From assembly GCA_944389145.1 (NCBI GenBank), contig CALXLH010000028.1:16544-80543 (forward strand): DNA of 64,000 bases. Direction: 5' to 3'. Below the pieces are notes generated by a model that saw nothing but the letters and a program-made list of their open reading frames with translations, ran no database searches and was not told where the DNA came from. The stretch comes from an uncultured Spirochaetaceae bacterium. Lineage in GTDB: Bacteria; Spirochaetota; Spirochaetia; Sphaerochaetales; Sphaerochaetaceae. A program made the translations under genes and the position numbers. This document shows positions 51,320 through 60,308 of this stretch, piece by piece. Position 1 is the stretch's first letter, and every line of letters begins with the position of its first letter.

Positions 51320-54196
51320 TCAGATGCGGCCAAGTCCCTTCAGTATCTTCTCCGGGGTTATCGGCCAGGAGCGTACCCAGACACCGGTGGCATCCGCTAT
51401 GGCCATGGCGATGGCAGGAGCCGCACCGTTGCATGCTATCTCCGAGATCGATTTCGCACCGAACGGGCCGTACTGATCATTCACGTCGATAAGGACCGAA
51501 CGGAAATCCTCAGGCGCTTCCTCGATCATAGGCACTCCATAATCGGTGAATGTGGTCGTCAGGCAGCGTCCGTCCTTATCAAGCACGAGATCCTCATAGA
51601 GCGTGTGACCGATACTCTTCATCACAGCGCCATACATCTGGCAGAGCGCAAGCTCCGGATTGATAGGCGTGCCTGCATCCTGGAGGGCATAGAACTTAAG
51701 TACCTTTATCTCCCCCGTGCGGATATTCACAGCGACCTCGGCAAAGTGAGCGCCATACGGCACGGCGAAGTTCTCCGTAGAGAATGATCCTGTGCCGACA
51801 AGCTGCCCCCTGCCCGTCCCTGACGTGGCAGCGTGCGAAAGCTCCGCATAGGTAAGGCGCTCTCCGCTCCTGGCCACAACGATGCCGGGATACTCCACGG
51901 CAAGCTCATCCTCCGGCTTCCCCATCTGGAGAGATGCCTCGTGGAGGATCTTCTTCATGAGGTCCTTCGCCGCATTGAGCGATGCATTGCCGGAGAAGTA
52001 TGTCCCGGAGGATGCATAGGCACCTGTGTCGAAGAGGCAGGAGTCGGTATCACCGGAGATTACCGAGATCCTATCCATAGGAACCTTCAGCACCTCTGAC
52101 GCAAGCTTCGCGGAAATCGTATCGAGGCCTGTCCCGAGGTCTGCTCCCCCAGAGAGGACGATGAGCGTACCATCGGTGAGGAGCTTCACCTGAGCGTTCG
52201 AATGATCTAAGCCAGGAAGCCCTGAACCCTGCTGTATCATCGCAAAGCCCTTGCCGATCTTCCAATCAGGATCCTCTGCCGCATCCTTCTTCCCCCATCC
52301 GATCATCTCGGCACCCTTATCGAGCGCCTCACGGAGGCCGCATGAGCCAACAGGAACGACAGCGCCCTCCCGACCTTCTCCCAGGCCTCGGAGGATCTCA
52401 AGCATATAGCCTTCCTCGACGATGTTCTTCCTCGCCATATCCAAGGGATCTATGCCCAGCTTCATCGCCAGCTCGCCCATCGCAGATATGATGGCAAAAT
52501 AACCCTTTGGGGCTCCGTATCCCTGATATGCCCCCGTAGGAGGAATATTCGTGTAATACGTCAGGAGATCATAGTACATGTTCTCCACGCGGAAGATCGG
52601 AAGGGTCTTGGAAGAGGCATTCATCGGCACGGTAAGGCAGTGGTTGCCATACGGACCGGTATTCGCCCTCACATCCATGTAGATCGCAGTTATCGTTCCA
52701 TCCTTCTTACCGCCCATCTTCACGCGGATACGCATAGGATGGCGCGTTGAGTTTGCATAGAACTCCTCAGCGCGGGTATTGCGGTAGTATATCGGCTTTC
52801 CCGTTCGCCACACAGCGTATCCCAGCAGATCCTCGACAAGCACGTCCTGCTTGGAGCCATAGCCTCCACCGACACGTTCCTTGATGACATGGACCTTATT
52901 CTCTGGGATCTGGCAGATGCGCGCGACGATACGCCTGACATGATACGGTACCTGCGTCGAGCAGTTGAGTACCAGCCGGCCGCCCTCGATATGGCCATAG
53001 CAGACATGGGGCTCAAGAGGGGTACACTGCGGCTGAGAGGTCTGATAGGTCGAGTCGACGACAGCATCAGCCTCCGCAAAGCCCTTCTCGATATCACCGA
53101 TACCGCCATGGGCACCTGCCGCGATATTGTGCCTTATATCCCCATGAAGAGGAAACTGGTATATGACCTTCTCCTCCCTCTCATCGGCACCCTTATTGTA
53201 CTCATCGAGATCGGCAGGAGCGCCGGAGACATACTCCACGATGCCATCGTGGACAAGCGGAGCCCCTTCGGCCATCGCCTCCTCGACGGTAAACACAGGC
53301 TCGATCGGATCGTATGCGACGCTGATCAGCGCGGCAGCCTTATCTGCACTCTCGGCATCACGGGCAATGATCGCAGCCACGCGGTCGCCTACATGGCGTA
53401 CCTTCCTGTTAAGCAGCCTCCTGTCATATGGAGAAGGCTCCGGATTGCCCTGCCCGGCCTGCATGTAGTAGACATCAGGACAGTCGAATGCCGTTATGAT
53501 ATCCACGACACCATCGACCTCCAGAGCCTTGGAAACATCTATGGAGCGGATGAATGCATGGGCGAACGGAGAACGCAGCACATGAAGGATGCAGGCACCG
53601 CTCTCTACCCTATCCTCGACGAAGAGGCGTTCTCCTGATACCAGCGCCTTGCCATCTATCTTCGGCTCAGGCTTGCCTACGACGCGGAGGGAAGGCCTGA
53701 ACGAAGGAGCGATCTCGGAGATATACCTGCCATGCTTCCGCTTCTCCTCGACAAGCTTGATGGCAAGGTAGTAATGCTCATAACCCGCATCACGGATGAA
53801 TATGCCGGAAAGAGCCTCCTTCACATCATCCTTTGACGGTTCAGGATTCCTCTCCAGAAGCCATGTGAGGATCAAGGCCGCGGCAGGCGCATTATAGGCG
53901 CTCTGGACGATGCCGGCCGCGATCATGGCGTCCTGCACGTCATTCGTCTCACGCCCTGAAAGAAGTCCCTCTGCCGTCCTGATCTCAGCCCCGTCTGCCT
54001 GATAGAGCATGATGAGGTTCGAGTACGCCAGGCGGCCACGGAAGACGATCGTATCAGAACCGGCAAAGCCTTCCCTGTCATCGCTGTCCCTCACAGAGGA
54101 ATAGCCTGAGCGATACAGAACGTCGCGAAGCCTCTCATCCTCCGATCCAGAAAGAATGGCTCTCTTGCCGTTTATCGTGCATCGTACGTCCATCAC
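51320..54196 (-). CDS. xdhD: XdhD/YgfN-like molybdenum hydroxylase
   Basis: A 958-residue molybdopterin subunit closely similar to E. coli XdhD (YgfN). Residues 1-150 have the shape of a [2Fe-2S] domain but no cluster cysteines (VRDSDDREGFAGSD and VQSAYNAPAAALIL replace the usual motifs), as in E. coli. The molybdenum part begins near 165 (GKPEPKIDGKALVSGE) and has ERVGGGYGSKQD, NGAYQGYGAPKG (as TGAYQGYGAPKG), GADLGTGLDT and the catalytic Glu region FGAKSISEIACNGAAP. Proposed substrates are purines such as hypoxanthine or urate; selenium at the Mo site is expected from the accessory genes. It overlaps ygfM by 4 bases and ends the operon. Confidence 0.92.
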   Translation of the reverse strand: MMDVRCTINGKRAILSGSEDERLRDVLYRSGYSSVRDSDDREGFAGSDTIVFRGRLAYSNLIMLYQADGAEIRTAEGLLSGRETNDVQDAMIAAGIVQSAYNAPAAALILTWLLERNPEPSKDDVKEALSGIFIRDAGYEHYYLAIKLVEEKRKHGRYISEIAPSFRPSLRVVGKPEPKIDGKALVSGERLFVEDRVESGACILHVLRSPFAHAFIRSIDVSKALEVDGVVDIITAFDCPDVYYMQAGQGNPEPSPYDRRLLNRKVRHVGDRVAAIIARDAESADKAAALISVAYDPIEPVFTVEEAMAEGAPLVHDGIVEYVSGAPADLDEYNKGADEREEKVIYQFPLHGDIRHNIAAGAHGGIGDIEKGFAEADAVVDSTYQTSQPQCTPLEPHVCYGHIEGGRLVLNCSTQVPYHVRRIVARICQIPENKVHVIKERVGGGYGSKQDVLVEDLLGYAVWRTGKPIYYRNTRAEEFYANSTRHPMRIRVKMGGKKDGTITAIYMDVRANTGPYGNHCLTVPMNASSKTLPIFRVENMYYDLLTYYTNIPPTGAYQGYGAPKGYFAIISAMGELAMKLGIDPLDMARKNIVEEGYMLEILRGLGEGREGAVVPVGSCGLREALDKGAEMIGWGKKDAAEDPDWKIGKGFAMIQQGSGLPGLDHSNAQVKLLTDGTLIVLSGGADLGTGLDTISAKLASEVLKVPMDRISVISGDTDSCLFDTGAYASSGTYFSGNASLNAAKDLMKKILHEASLQMGKPEDELAVEYPGIVVARSGERLTYAELSHAATSGTGRGQLVGTGSFSTENFAVPYGAHFAEVAVNIRTGEIKVLKFYALQDAGTPINPELALCQMYGAVMKSIGHTLYEDLVLDKDGRCLTTTFTDYGVPMIEEAPEDFRSVLIDVNDQYGPFGAKSISEIACNGAAPAIAMAIADATGVWVRSWPITPEKILKGLGRI

Positions 54197-54879
54197 CTTG
54201 CCTCCTCGAAGATCACAGACGCTATATAGCGCTTGTACTCGGCAGATCCCGTAAGATCATCCCTGAAATCGATATCCTTCCACGAATCCCTGTCTCCGAA
54301 GGCGACCCCGGAACCGCTCGCCTCATAGCAATAGCGGCTTCCCGAGCGCGCGGCTATAATGGCCGCATGGGAGTGGGAGGCGCGCCCTATGCGACGGCTC
54401 TCACCCTCAGCCTCCTCTATGGTGACGCGCTCTATGATGGAGATAGAGCCACGGTCCCTGACATACTCCTCTATCGCAATATCCTTCCTTCCATCATCTG
54501 TCACTACCGTAAGGACGGCAGAAGCGGCATAGAGGGAAGGGATGAGGAAGCTGTCGAAGCGCCTGAGCGCTATGTTGCCTCCGATCGTCGCCTGCGATCG
54601 CAGCTGCAGGGACGCGCAGTACCTCGCGGCCTCTCTGATGAATGCTGGGACAGGGCCAGAGGCGATAGCCTCAAGCGTCGCGCCGCCTCCGATCGCAATA
54701 TGCTTTCCATCCCTGGAAATGGACGAGTCAACGAGCGCGGAGATATCTACGACGGCAGAGGCCTCCACGCCTCCGGACAATGAAAGCACTGCCGTTCCGC
54801 CGGAAAGATAGCAGGAGTCCTTCTCATGTTCCCTGATGGCAACGGCCTCCTCAAGCGATAACGGATGGAATATCCTCAT
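54193..54879 (-). CDS. ygfM: FAD-binding subunit YgfM of the molybdenum hydroxylase
   Basis: A 228-residue FAD-binding protein of the xanthine dehydrogenase medium-subunit family. FHPLSLEEAVAIREHE and the flavin loop LSGGTAVLSL are near the N-terminus, and LQLRSQATIGGNIALRRFDS is the second flavin motif. The C-terminus TGSAEYKRYIASVIF matches YgfM. It should pass electrons for XdhD. AGGAGG lies 4 bases before the ATG; it follows the xdhB-like gene by 8 bases. Confidence 0.87.
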   Translation of the reverse strand: MRIFHPLSLEEAVAIREHEKDSCYLSGGTAVLSLSGGVEASAVVDISALVDSSISRDGKHIAIGGGATLEAIASGPVPAFIREAARYCASLQLRSQATIGGNIALRRFDSFLIPSLYAASAVLTVVTDDGRKDIAIEEYVRDRGSISIIERVTIEEAEGESRRIGRASHSHAAIIAARSGSRYCYEASGSGVAFGDRDSWKDIDFRDDLTGSAEYKRYIASVIFEEAR

Positions 54880-54887
54880 CGATCCTC

Positions 54888-55751
54888 CTATCTGACGATG
54901 CCCTCAGGCTCGCCATTGACGATTGCCTCCAGGAACCTGGTGAGCATCCTGGACGTGGTATTGCGCCTGTAACGCGGCATCGCGTGCGGGGATATCGCAT
55001 GATCCCAGGCCTCAAGGAAGTCTGGGACGATGCCCTCTATATCCTCTACCGGACGGCGGATGATCATGGACTCAGCCTCGCGCGAGCGTATCACCTTCGG
55101 CCCGGCGGCCCCGGAAGAGGCACGGAAATCGACCACGAGGCCATCCTTTATCGTGGCAGCCGCAGAAAGAGAGAGCTTCGAGATCGCATTGGCCTTCCTC
55201 ATGCCGATCTTGCGGTAATAGCTATAGGTGAATTCATGCGGAGGGATGACGATCGACGCAATGATCTCATCATCATGCAGATCTGTCGTCTTGGATCCCT
55301 TTATGAAGTCATCAAGGAGCATCCGCCTCTCGCCATCGAAGGAAATCAGCACGACCTCCGCGTCAAGGAGGATCAAAGGCTGTGGAAGATCTCCCTTGGG
55401 GGAGGCATTCCCTATATTGCCTCCGATCGTCGCGCTGTTGCGCAGCGCGATTGCACCCATTCCAGACGCGGCCATGCGCACATGCCATGGAACGATATCA
55501 GAGGATGCGATCTCAGCAGCAGTTGCAATAGCCCCGATCACTACGGAGCCATCCTCATCCTTCCTGATCCCTCCAAGCTCATCCTTTAGGTGAGATATGA
55601 TCATGACAGGACGATCCAGCTGAGGAGCCAGCCCGAGTCCCCTCTTTCCCTGCACCATGATATCGGTGCCGCCGGCAAGAGGAATGGCCTTCCTGTCCTT
55701 CCTGAGAAGCAGAGCCTCATCCAATGTGGACGGTACATAGTTCACTGCCAT
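54888..55751 (-). CDS. xdhB: Xanthine dehydrogenase FAD-binding subunit XdhB-like
   Basis: A 287-residue FAD subunit. LAGGTDIMVQGKRGLG is the flavin pyrophosphate loop, ALRNSATIGGNIGNASPKGDLPQPLI the second signature, and YYRKIGMRKANAISKLSLSAA the third. It forms a three-subunit hydroxylase with the [2Fe-2S] and Mo subunits upstream. It overlaps the [2Fe-2S] gene by 10 bases. Two FAD subunits in one operon imply one per hydroxylase. Confidence 0.92.
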   Translation of the reverse strand: MAVNYVPSTLDEALLLRKDRKAIPLAGGTDIMVQGKRGLGLAPQLDRPVMIISHLKDELGGIRKDEDGSVVIGAIATAAEIASSDIVPWHVRMAASGMGAIALRNSATIGGNIGNASPKGDLPQPLILLDAEVVLISFDGERRMLLDDFIKGSKTTDLHDDEIIASIVIPPHEFTYSYYRKIGMRKANAISKLSLSAAATIKDGLVVDFRASSGAAGPKVIRSREAESMIIRRPVEDIEGIVPDFLEAWDHAISPHAMPRYRRNTTSRMLTRFLEAIVNGEPEGIVR

Positions 55752-56221
55752 AGCGCGCCTCCCCTCTCAGCTGCGAGCCTGATGCTTTCCACGATCAGGT
55801 CATAGCCTGTGCATCTGCATATGTTGCCGCTTATCGCTACGCGGATCTCCTCATCCGTAGGAGCAGGATTAGAGGAAAGCAGCACATAGGCGGCCATCAC
55901 CATTCCCGGGATGCAGAAGCCGCACTGCACCGCACCGCCATCACGGAAGGCCTCGACGATGCACCTGCCCTTCTCCGTGTCCCTTATGCCCTCGATGGTG
56001 AGGATATCAGAGCCGAGGCAGGCTCCGACCGGAATGATGCATGATGTGACGAGACGACCATCCTTGATGATGGAACATGCGCCGCACTCTCCCTCTCCGC
56101 AGCCTTCCTTCACGCCCGTAAGCCTCAGATCATCCCTGAGGACGTCGACGAGCCTCGTAAGCGGATCGCCGGAATAAACAACCTTGTTCCCGTTAACGCG
56201 GAACTCTATCTGCCTATGCAT
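55742..56221 (-). CDS. xdhC: Xanthine dehydrogenase [2Fe-2S] subunit
   Basis: A 159-residue iron-sulfur subunit with two clusters. The plant-type motif is CGEGECGACS (with a fourth Cys in LVTSC), and the helical-domain motif is CGFCIPGM and CRCTGY. Clusters pass electrons from the Mo site to FAD. All eight ligands are present, unlike in XdhD. The symbol follows E. coli usage, where xdhC is the Fe-S subunit and not the maturation factor of the same name. Confidence 0.94.
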   Translation of the reverse strand: MHRQIEFRVNGNKVVYSGDPLTRLVDVLRDDLRLTGVKEGCGEGECGACSIIKDGRLVTSCIIPVGACLGSDILTIEGIRDTEKGRCIVEAFRDGGAVQCGFCIPGMVMAAYVLLSSNPAPTDEEIRVAISGNICRCTGYDLIVESIRLAAERGGALWQ

Positions 56222-58352
56222 TCTCCAGTGCCTCCTCTATATCCTCAGGCGGGATAGGTATCTTAGTGACGGTTATGCCGAGCGCACGTTCGACCGCGTC
56301 GACGTAAGCCGCGTCAGCGCCATTAAAGACAAGCTCTCCCATGCCCTTGGCACCCTGAGGTCCCCACTGGTAGGGGTTATCGACAAGCGACCATTCCTGC
56401 TTCGGGAAATCCATGCTGGTCGGTATCACGTAATCAGACATCGATTCCTGGCGGAAGTGGCCGTTCCTGTTCTCCATCTTCTCCATCGCAGCGTAGCCTA
56501 GGGACTGGATGATGCCTCCATTCACCTGGCCATGGACTATGAGCTCATCGATCGCATGCCCTATATCATGGCAGGACCAGATGCCGACGGTATTCACCTC
56601 ATTCGTGATCCTATCGACCTCAACCTCCACGACAGCGGCCCCCCAGCCATAGCCGAGATAGGCATCGCCCCGGAACGTATCCTGGTCCCATGGATGCCCT
56701 TCTGGGTGGACATACTCCTTCTCCACGGAGAAATCGCCCTCATCCCAGCGCTCCTTCATCTCCTTGGCGCATTCCTCGACGATCTTCCCGACGATCATGG
56801 TAGAGCGGGATGCGGCGGTAGGGCCTGAATCGGGGACGAGAGACGTGTCAGGATTAGGATAATCGACATCCTCCATCTCGATCCCGAGCGTATTGGCCGC
56901 GATCTTCCTGAGCGCAGTCTGGAAGCCCTGTCCCATCTCCGTGGAACCTACCTCTATGCGCACGCGCTTCCCTTCCTTCACGAGCCTGGCATGTGCCTTG
57001 ATGATGGCCTGCTCGCCGTTTCCGGTAAACGCTCCGCCATGGTTATAGAATGATATGCCGATCCCACGGCCTGAGCCGATGCCGTACTCCTCCGCCTTGC
57101 GGTAGTAATCAGAAGCCTCGGCAAGGCGGGAAAGCATCTCCGGAAGCTTCACTTCCTCGATGATATGGCCATTGGTGACCGTCTCCCCACCCTTCTTGAT
57201 GAAGTACCTGGACTTATATTCCGCGGGATCGAAGCCGAAGCGCCTCGCTATGTGATCAAGGTGAGTCTCTATCGCGAAGAGCGTCTGCGGAGCGCCGAAG
57301 CCGCGGAAGGCATCGGACGGGAAGGTGTTCGTCGCGACACCTACACCCTTGAGGTAGGTAGCGGGAAAGTCATAGACGCCATTTGCGTGGAAGACTCCGC
57401 GCTGCAGCACGACGTAAGATGCGGACAGATAGGCTCCGCAGTTATAGTAGATAGTTCCCTCGATACCCAGGATATTACCTTCCTTGTCAAGGGCGGTGCG
57501 GAATATCGTCTTTGAAGGATGGCGCTTCACCGAGTAGAGCATATCCTCGCTCCTGTCGAAGATGAGCTTTATAGGCTTATGGATCACGCTCTCAGCAACT
57601 AGAAGCGGCCCGCATAGCACATCGGGGAAATGCTCCTTGCCACCGAACGCGCCACCTGTGGTCGTCTGCCTGATGATGATATCCTCCGGAGAGATCCCGA
57701 GAAGCCCGGCGACAGACTTGCGGATATAGAACGGGCACTGGGCAGAGGCGTAGATGACATACCTGCCATCCTCCTCCGTGATCAAGGCTCCATTCGTCTC
57801 AAGATGCACATGCTCCTGGAATCCGGTCTCTATCGTCTCCTCGAAGACGGAGTCGGCCTCGTTGAATACATCCTTCATCGGCCGTCCCTTCTCGCAGAAG
57901 AGGGAACACATGACGTTATCCTCGCCGACGATCGGGCCACCCTTGAGCGCGATGGCATCATCGATCGTCACGGCAGGCACGCCCTCCTCGTAATCGATCC
58001 TCGTATTGTCCTGGAGATAGCGGAGGATGTTCCTGTCCTTGCCTACGAGGAGGCCTATAGTCTCTCCGACATACCTCACATCCCCGTCGGCGAAGCATCT
58101 CCAGTCCTTGGCGATCATCCACAGCTCATTGCGGCCATTTTCCGGTATGTCCTTCGCAGATATGAAATAATATCCTTCTGGAAGCTCTGGAAGATGGATT
58201 CCCGTAATCCTTGCCCTAGGAACAGAGGAGCGGACCATGCATGCATAGAGCATATCAGGAAGCACATAATCCGAGACGTACCTAGCCTCACCTCTGGCCT
58301 TGGCCTCCGCATCTACCCTCACGACCTTGTCATCGATACCCGTAAGCGGCAT
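56214..58352 (-). CDS. xdhA: Xanthine dehydrogenase-family molybdenum-binding subunit
   Basis: A 712-residue Mo-binding subunit. DAEAKARGEARYVSDY begins the small domain. TTTGGAFGGKEHFPDV, AFRGFGAPQTLFAIE and GSTEMGQGFQTALRKI contact the cofactor, and the catalytic Glu is in GAKGMGELVFNGADAA. It is the class of xanthine dehydrogenases, nicotinate and aldehyde oxidoreductases; purine oxidation is favoured by context. ATG 58352 (GGAGG 4 bases upstream) was chosen over 58406. TATAAT at 58415-58420 on the minus strand could be a promoter between nfeD and this gene. Confidence 0.92.
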   Translation of the reverse strand: MPLTGIDDKVVRVDAEAKARGEARYVSDYVLPDMLYACMVRSSVPRARITGIHLPELPEGYYFISAKDIPENGRNELWMIAKDWRCFADGDVRYVGETIGLLVGKDRNILRYLQDNTRIDYEEGVPAVTIDDAIALKGGPIVGEDNVMCSLFCEKGRPMKDVFNEADSVFEETIETGFQEHVHLETNGALITEEDGRYVIYASAQCPFYIRKSVAGLLGISPEDIIIRQTTTGGAFGGKEHFPDVLCGPLLVAESVIHKPIKLIFDRSEDMLYSVKRHPSKTIFRTALDKEGNILGIEGTIYYNCGAYLSASYVVLQRGVFHANGVYDFPATYLKGVGVATNTFPSDAFRGFGAPQTLFAIETHLDHIARRFGFDPAEYKSRYFIKKGGETVTNGHIIEEVKLPEMLSRLAEASDYYRKAEEYGIGSGRGIGISFYNHGGAFTGNGEQAIIKAHARLVKEGKRVRIEVGSTEMGQGFQTALRKIAANTLGIEMEDVDYPNPDTSLVPDSGPTAASRSTMIVGKIVEECAKEMKERWDEGDFSVEKEYVHPEGHPWDQDTFRGDAYLGYGWGAAVVEVEVDRITNEVNTVGIWSCHDIGHAIDELIVHGQVNGGIIQSLGYAAMEKMENRNGHFRQESMSDYVIPTSMDFPKQEWSLVDNPYQWGPQGAKGMGELVFNGADAAYVDAVERALGITVTKIPIPPEDIEEALENA

Positions 58353-58428
58353 ATGACCTCCATCCATTGTGTTTTTCATTGTATGATGAAGGATTATCTC
58401 CACCATCTGATCCGATTATATACCACCC

Positions 58429-58863
58429 TTACGCTTTTGGGTACTCAGAGTTCTTCTCTACATACAGCGTCGCGCCCGAGATCTCGCGGATGATGACAGG
58501 CGTTCCCCTCCCTATCTCCTCTCCCGACAGCGAGACTGCGCTCCATCTCACGCCATCGATCCTCACATGTCCGAACCCGGTACGGTCGATCGGATCCGTA
58601 AGCTCAGCAGTCCGTCCGATAAGCGAGCGGACGTAGCCGCGTGAGGCCCTGCCCGTCTTCACGAGGACGGGACGGATGAGCACGATCGATACGGCAGCCC
58701 CGACGAGAAGCGTCGCCAGCTGGAGGGAAAGAGGGAATCCAAGGAGCGATGAGGCAGATGACAGCACGGCCCCTATCCCGACAGAGAGAAGGTAGTAGCC
58801 ATGGACGCGCCGGTCCAGGATGAACAGGAGGATTGCCAGGATCATGTATATGAGGCATGCCAT
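58429..58863 (-). CDS. NfeD-like membrane protein
   Basis: A 144-residue protein with three hydrophobic helices in residues 1-65, then a small beta-barrel (OB-like) domain (SLIGRTAELTDPIDRTGFGHVRIDGVRWSAVS, GTPVIIREISGATLYVE). This is the short NfeD form, usually paired with a stomatin-like protein, which is not present here. TAGAAT at 58870-58875 on the minus strand ends 6 bases before ATG 58863 with no ribosome-binding site: a leaderless start. It lies upstream of xdhA by 76 bases and may be co-transcribed. Confidence 0.8.
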   Translation of the reverse strand: MACLIYMILAILLFILDRRVHGYYLLSVGIGAVLSSASSLLGFPLSLQLATLLVGAAVSIVLIRPVLVKTGRASRGYVRSLIGRTAELTDPIDRTGFGHVRIDGVRWSAVSLSGEEIGRGTPVIIREISGATLYVEKNSEYPKA

Positions 58864-58969
58864 GCCATGATTCTACACCATGGCTGCGATATTTTGAATG
58901 AATCGGAACGTTTCAGGATTGTGCCATCACATTCCATAGGCTAAAGTCTTATCAGAGGAGATATCAAGA

Positions 58970-59233
58970 ATGACCAACGACGAAATCTACGACTTCATCG
59001 GAGAGCTTGCCATAGCGCTGTACTCAAAGAAGATACAGATATCCCTAGGATCCCTGAGGACAATAATGATGGACAAGGGAAAGGACTATGTGAACAACAG
59101 GGGAATGGCCTCGGCCGTATCGGCTGCGTACAGGAGATGGAAGGAGAAGGATCCGATCATCTACTATGCGATCGCATACACCTACACTGACAAGGAAGGC
59201 AACCTCGCCTGGGATACCACGCAGGACAAATAG
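58970..59233 (+). CDS. Small hypothetical protein
   Basis: An 87-residue soluble protein that I do not recognise. It is helical at the start (NDEIYDFIGELAIALYSKK), with a central MMDKGKDYVNNRGMASAVSAAYRRW segment and a Tyr-rich end (IYYAIAYTYTDKEG). GAGGAG lies about 9 bases before the ATG. It stands alone between nfeD (divergent) and a 292-base gap. Confidence 0.6.
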   Translation: MTNDEIYDFIGELAIALYSKKIQISLGSLRTIMMDKGKDYVNNRGMASAVSAAYRRWKEKDPIIYYAIAYTYTDKEGNLAWDTTQDK

Positions 59234-59384
59234 CCATAGAGGAGACAGGCAGTAGGCCATCAGATCTGAATGACATCAGGAAAGTGCTGATGCGCCCTTG
59301 CCTGATCATTTCCATGCGCCTGCCTTCCTTATGATGCAGAGGAGCGCCAGCGGAAGGCTAGCTCCGGCAGCCAGTATCAATAAG

Positions 59385-59457
59385 CAGCGATATGCACAGG
59401 AACCGCCTGCATGAGAAGCAGATGCGTTCCTGATTTGCGGATGAGGCAATATCGCTG
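59385..59457. repeat. Nested inverted repeat in the 59234-59525 gap
   Basis: CAGCGATAT (59385-59393) pairs with ATATCGCTG (59449-59457), and inside it AGGAACCGC (59398-59406) pairs imperfectly with GCGTTCCT (59424-59431). A 73-base cruciform-like element in otherwise featureless intergenic sequence; nature unknown. Confidence 0.4.
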
Positions 59458-59513
59458 TCACTTTCCATGACATCTATGACGGGAATGATGAAGAGCGGAA
59501 GGATGGATCAGGC

Positions 59514-59519
59514 TATAAT
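59514..59519 (+). promoter_or_regulatory. Perfect TATAAT before the nucleotidyltransferase gene (leaderless)
   Basis: TATAAT ends 6 bases before ATG 59526; no ribosome-binding site and no good -35 are present. Confidence 0.5.
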
Positions 59520-59525
59520 CGTCTC

Positions 59526-60308
59526 ATGACAGCAGACAGGATAGCAGAGAGCTTCTCGGCTCTTGCGGCAGTAAGCGCGGTGGCGCTCTCCGGCTCACGC
59601 ACAAGCGCGATAAACGATGACTCCTCTGATTGGGATATCTATATATACTCAGATTCACCGATAGCAAGGGATGAGAGGAAGCGCATCTATGATAGCCTCT
59701 CGCTTGCATCACGGATCGCCATCTCCTTCTTCGAGGAGGGAGACGAGGCGGAAGACGGGGAAGGCCGGGTCTTCGACATAATGTTCCGCAGCAGGGAGTG
59801 GACGGAAGGAGAGATCGACTATGTATATAGGAGGCATGGCTCGAAGATAGGCTATACGACCTGCATACTCTACAATATCGCGACATCGAGGATACTCTAC
59901 GACAGGGATGGATGGCTTTCAGGCCTGCAGGAGGAGATCTCCGGAGGCTATCCTGAAGAACTCAGGAAGAATATCATCAACGACAACCTCACCGTCATGG
60001 ATGGCAGCTTCAGCTCACCGTTCCTGTCCCAGCTTGAGCTGGCGGTAATGAGGGATGACATAGTAAGCCAGAACCACAGGCTCTCCGCCATCATCGCATC
60101 ATGCTTCGATGCGTTATTCGCATATAACAGGGTATATCATCCGGGAGAGAAAAAGCTTATGAGATACGCAAGGCTCCTCTGTGAGAAGGTGCCTGAGGGA
60201 TTTTATGAGGACATACCTGCAATGATAGAGGCAATCGGGACGGATGAGCTGCTGCCAAGGACAAGAGAGGCCATCGCAAGGCTAAGGAGACTTGTGGAAG
60301 AAGGCTGA
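59526..60308 (+). CDS. Nucleotidyltransferase-fold protein (DUF4037-like)
   Basis: A 260-residue protein with a polymerase-beta-like nucleotidyltransferase motif: ALSGSRTSAINDDSSDWDIYIY, where GSR, then DWD, are the expected catalytic elements, plus a third acid in RVFDIMFRSREW. The helical C-terminus (MRYARLLCEKVP, REAIARLRRLVEE) resembles DUF4037 or aminoglycoside-nucleotidyltransferase-like proteins. Substrate unknown. It ends in a TGATCA junction with the convergent phosphatase gene. Confidence 0.75.
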   Translation: MTADRIAESFSALAAVSAVALSGSRTSAINDDSSDWDIYIYSDSPIARDERKRIYDSLSLASRIAISFFEEGDEAEDGEGRVFDIMFRSREWTEGEIDYVYRRHGSKIGYTTCILYNIATSRILYDRDGWLSGLQEEISGGYPEELRKNIINDNLTVMDGSFSSPFLSQLELAVMRDDIVSQNHRLSAIIASCFDALFAYNRVYHPGEKKLMRYARLLCEKVPEGFYEDIPAMIEAIGTDELLPRTREAIARLRRLVEEG

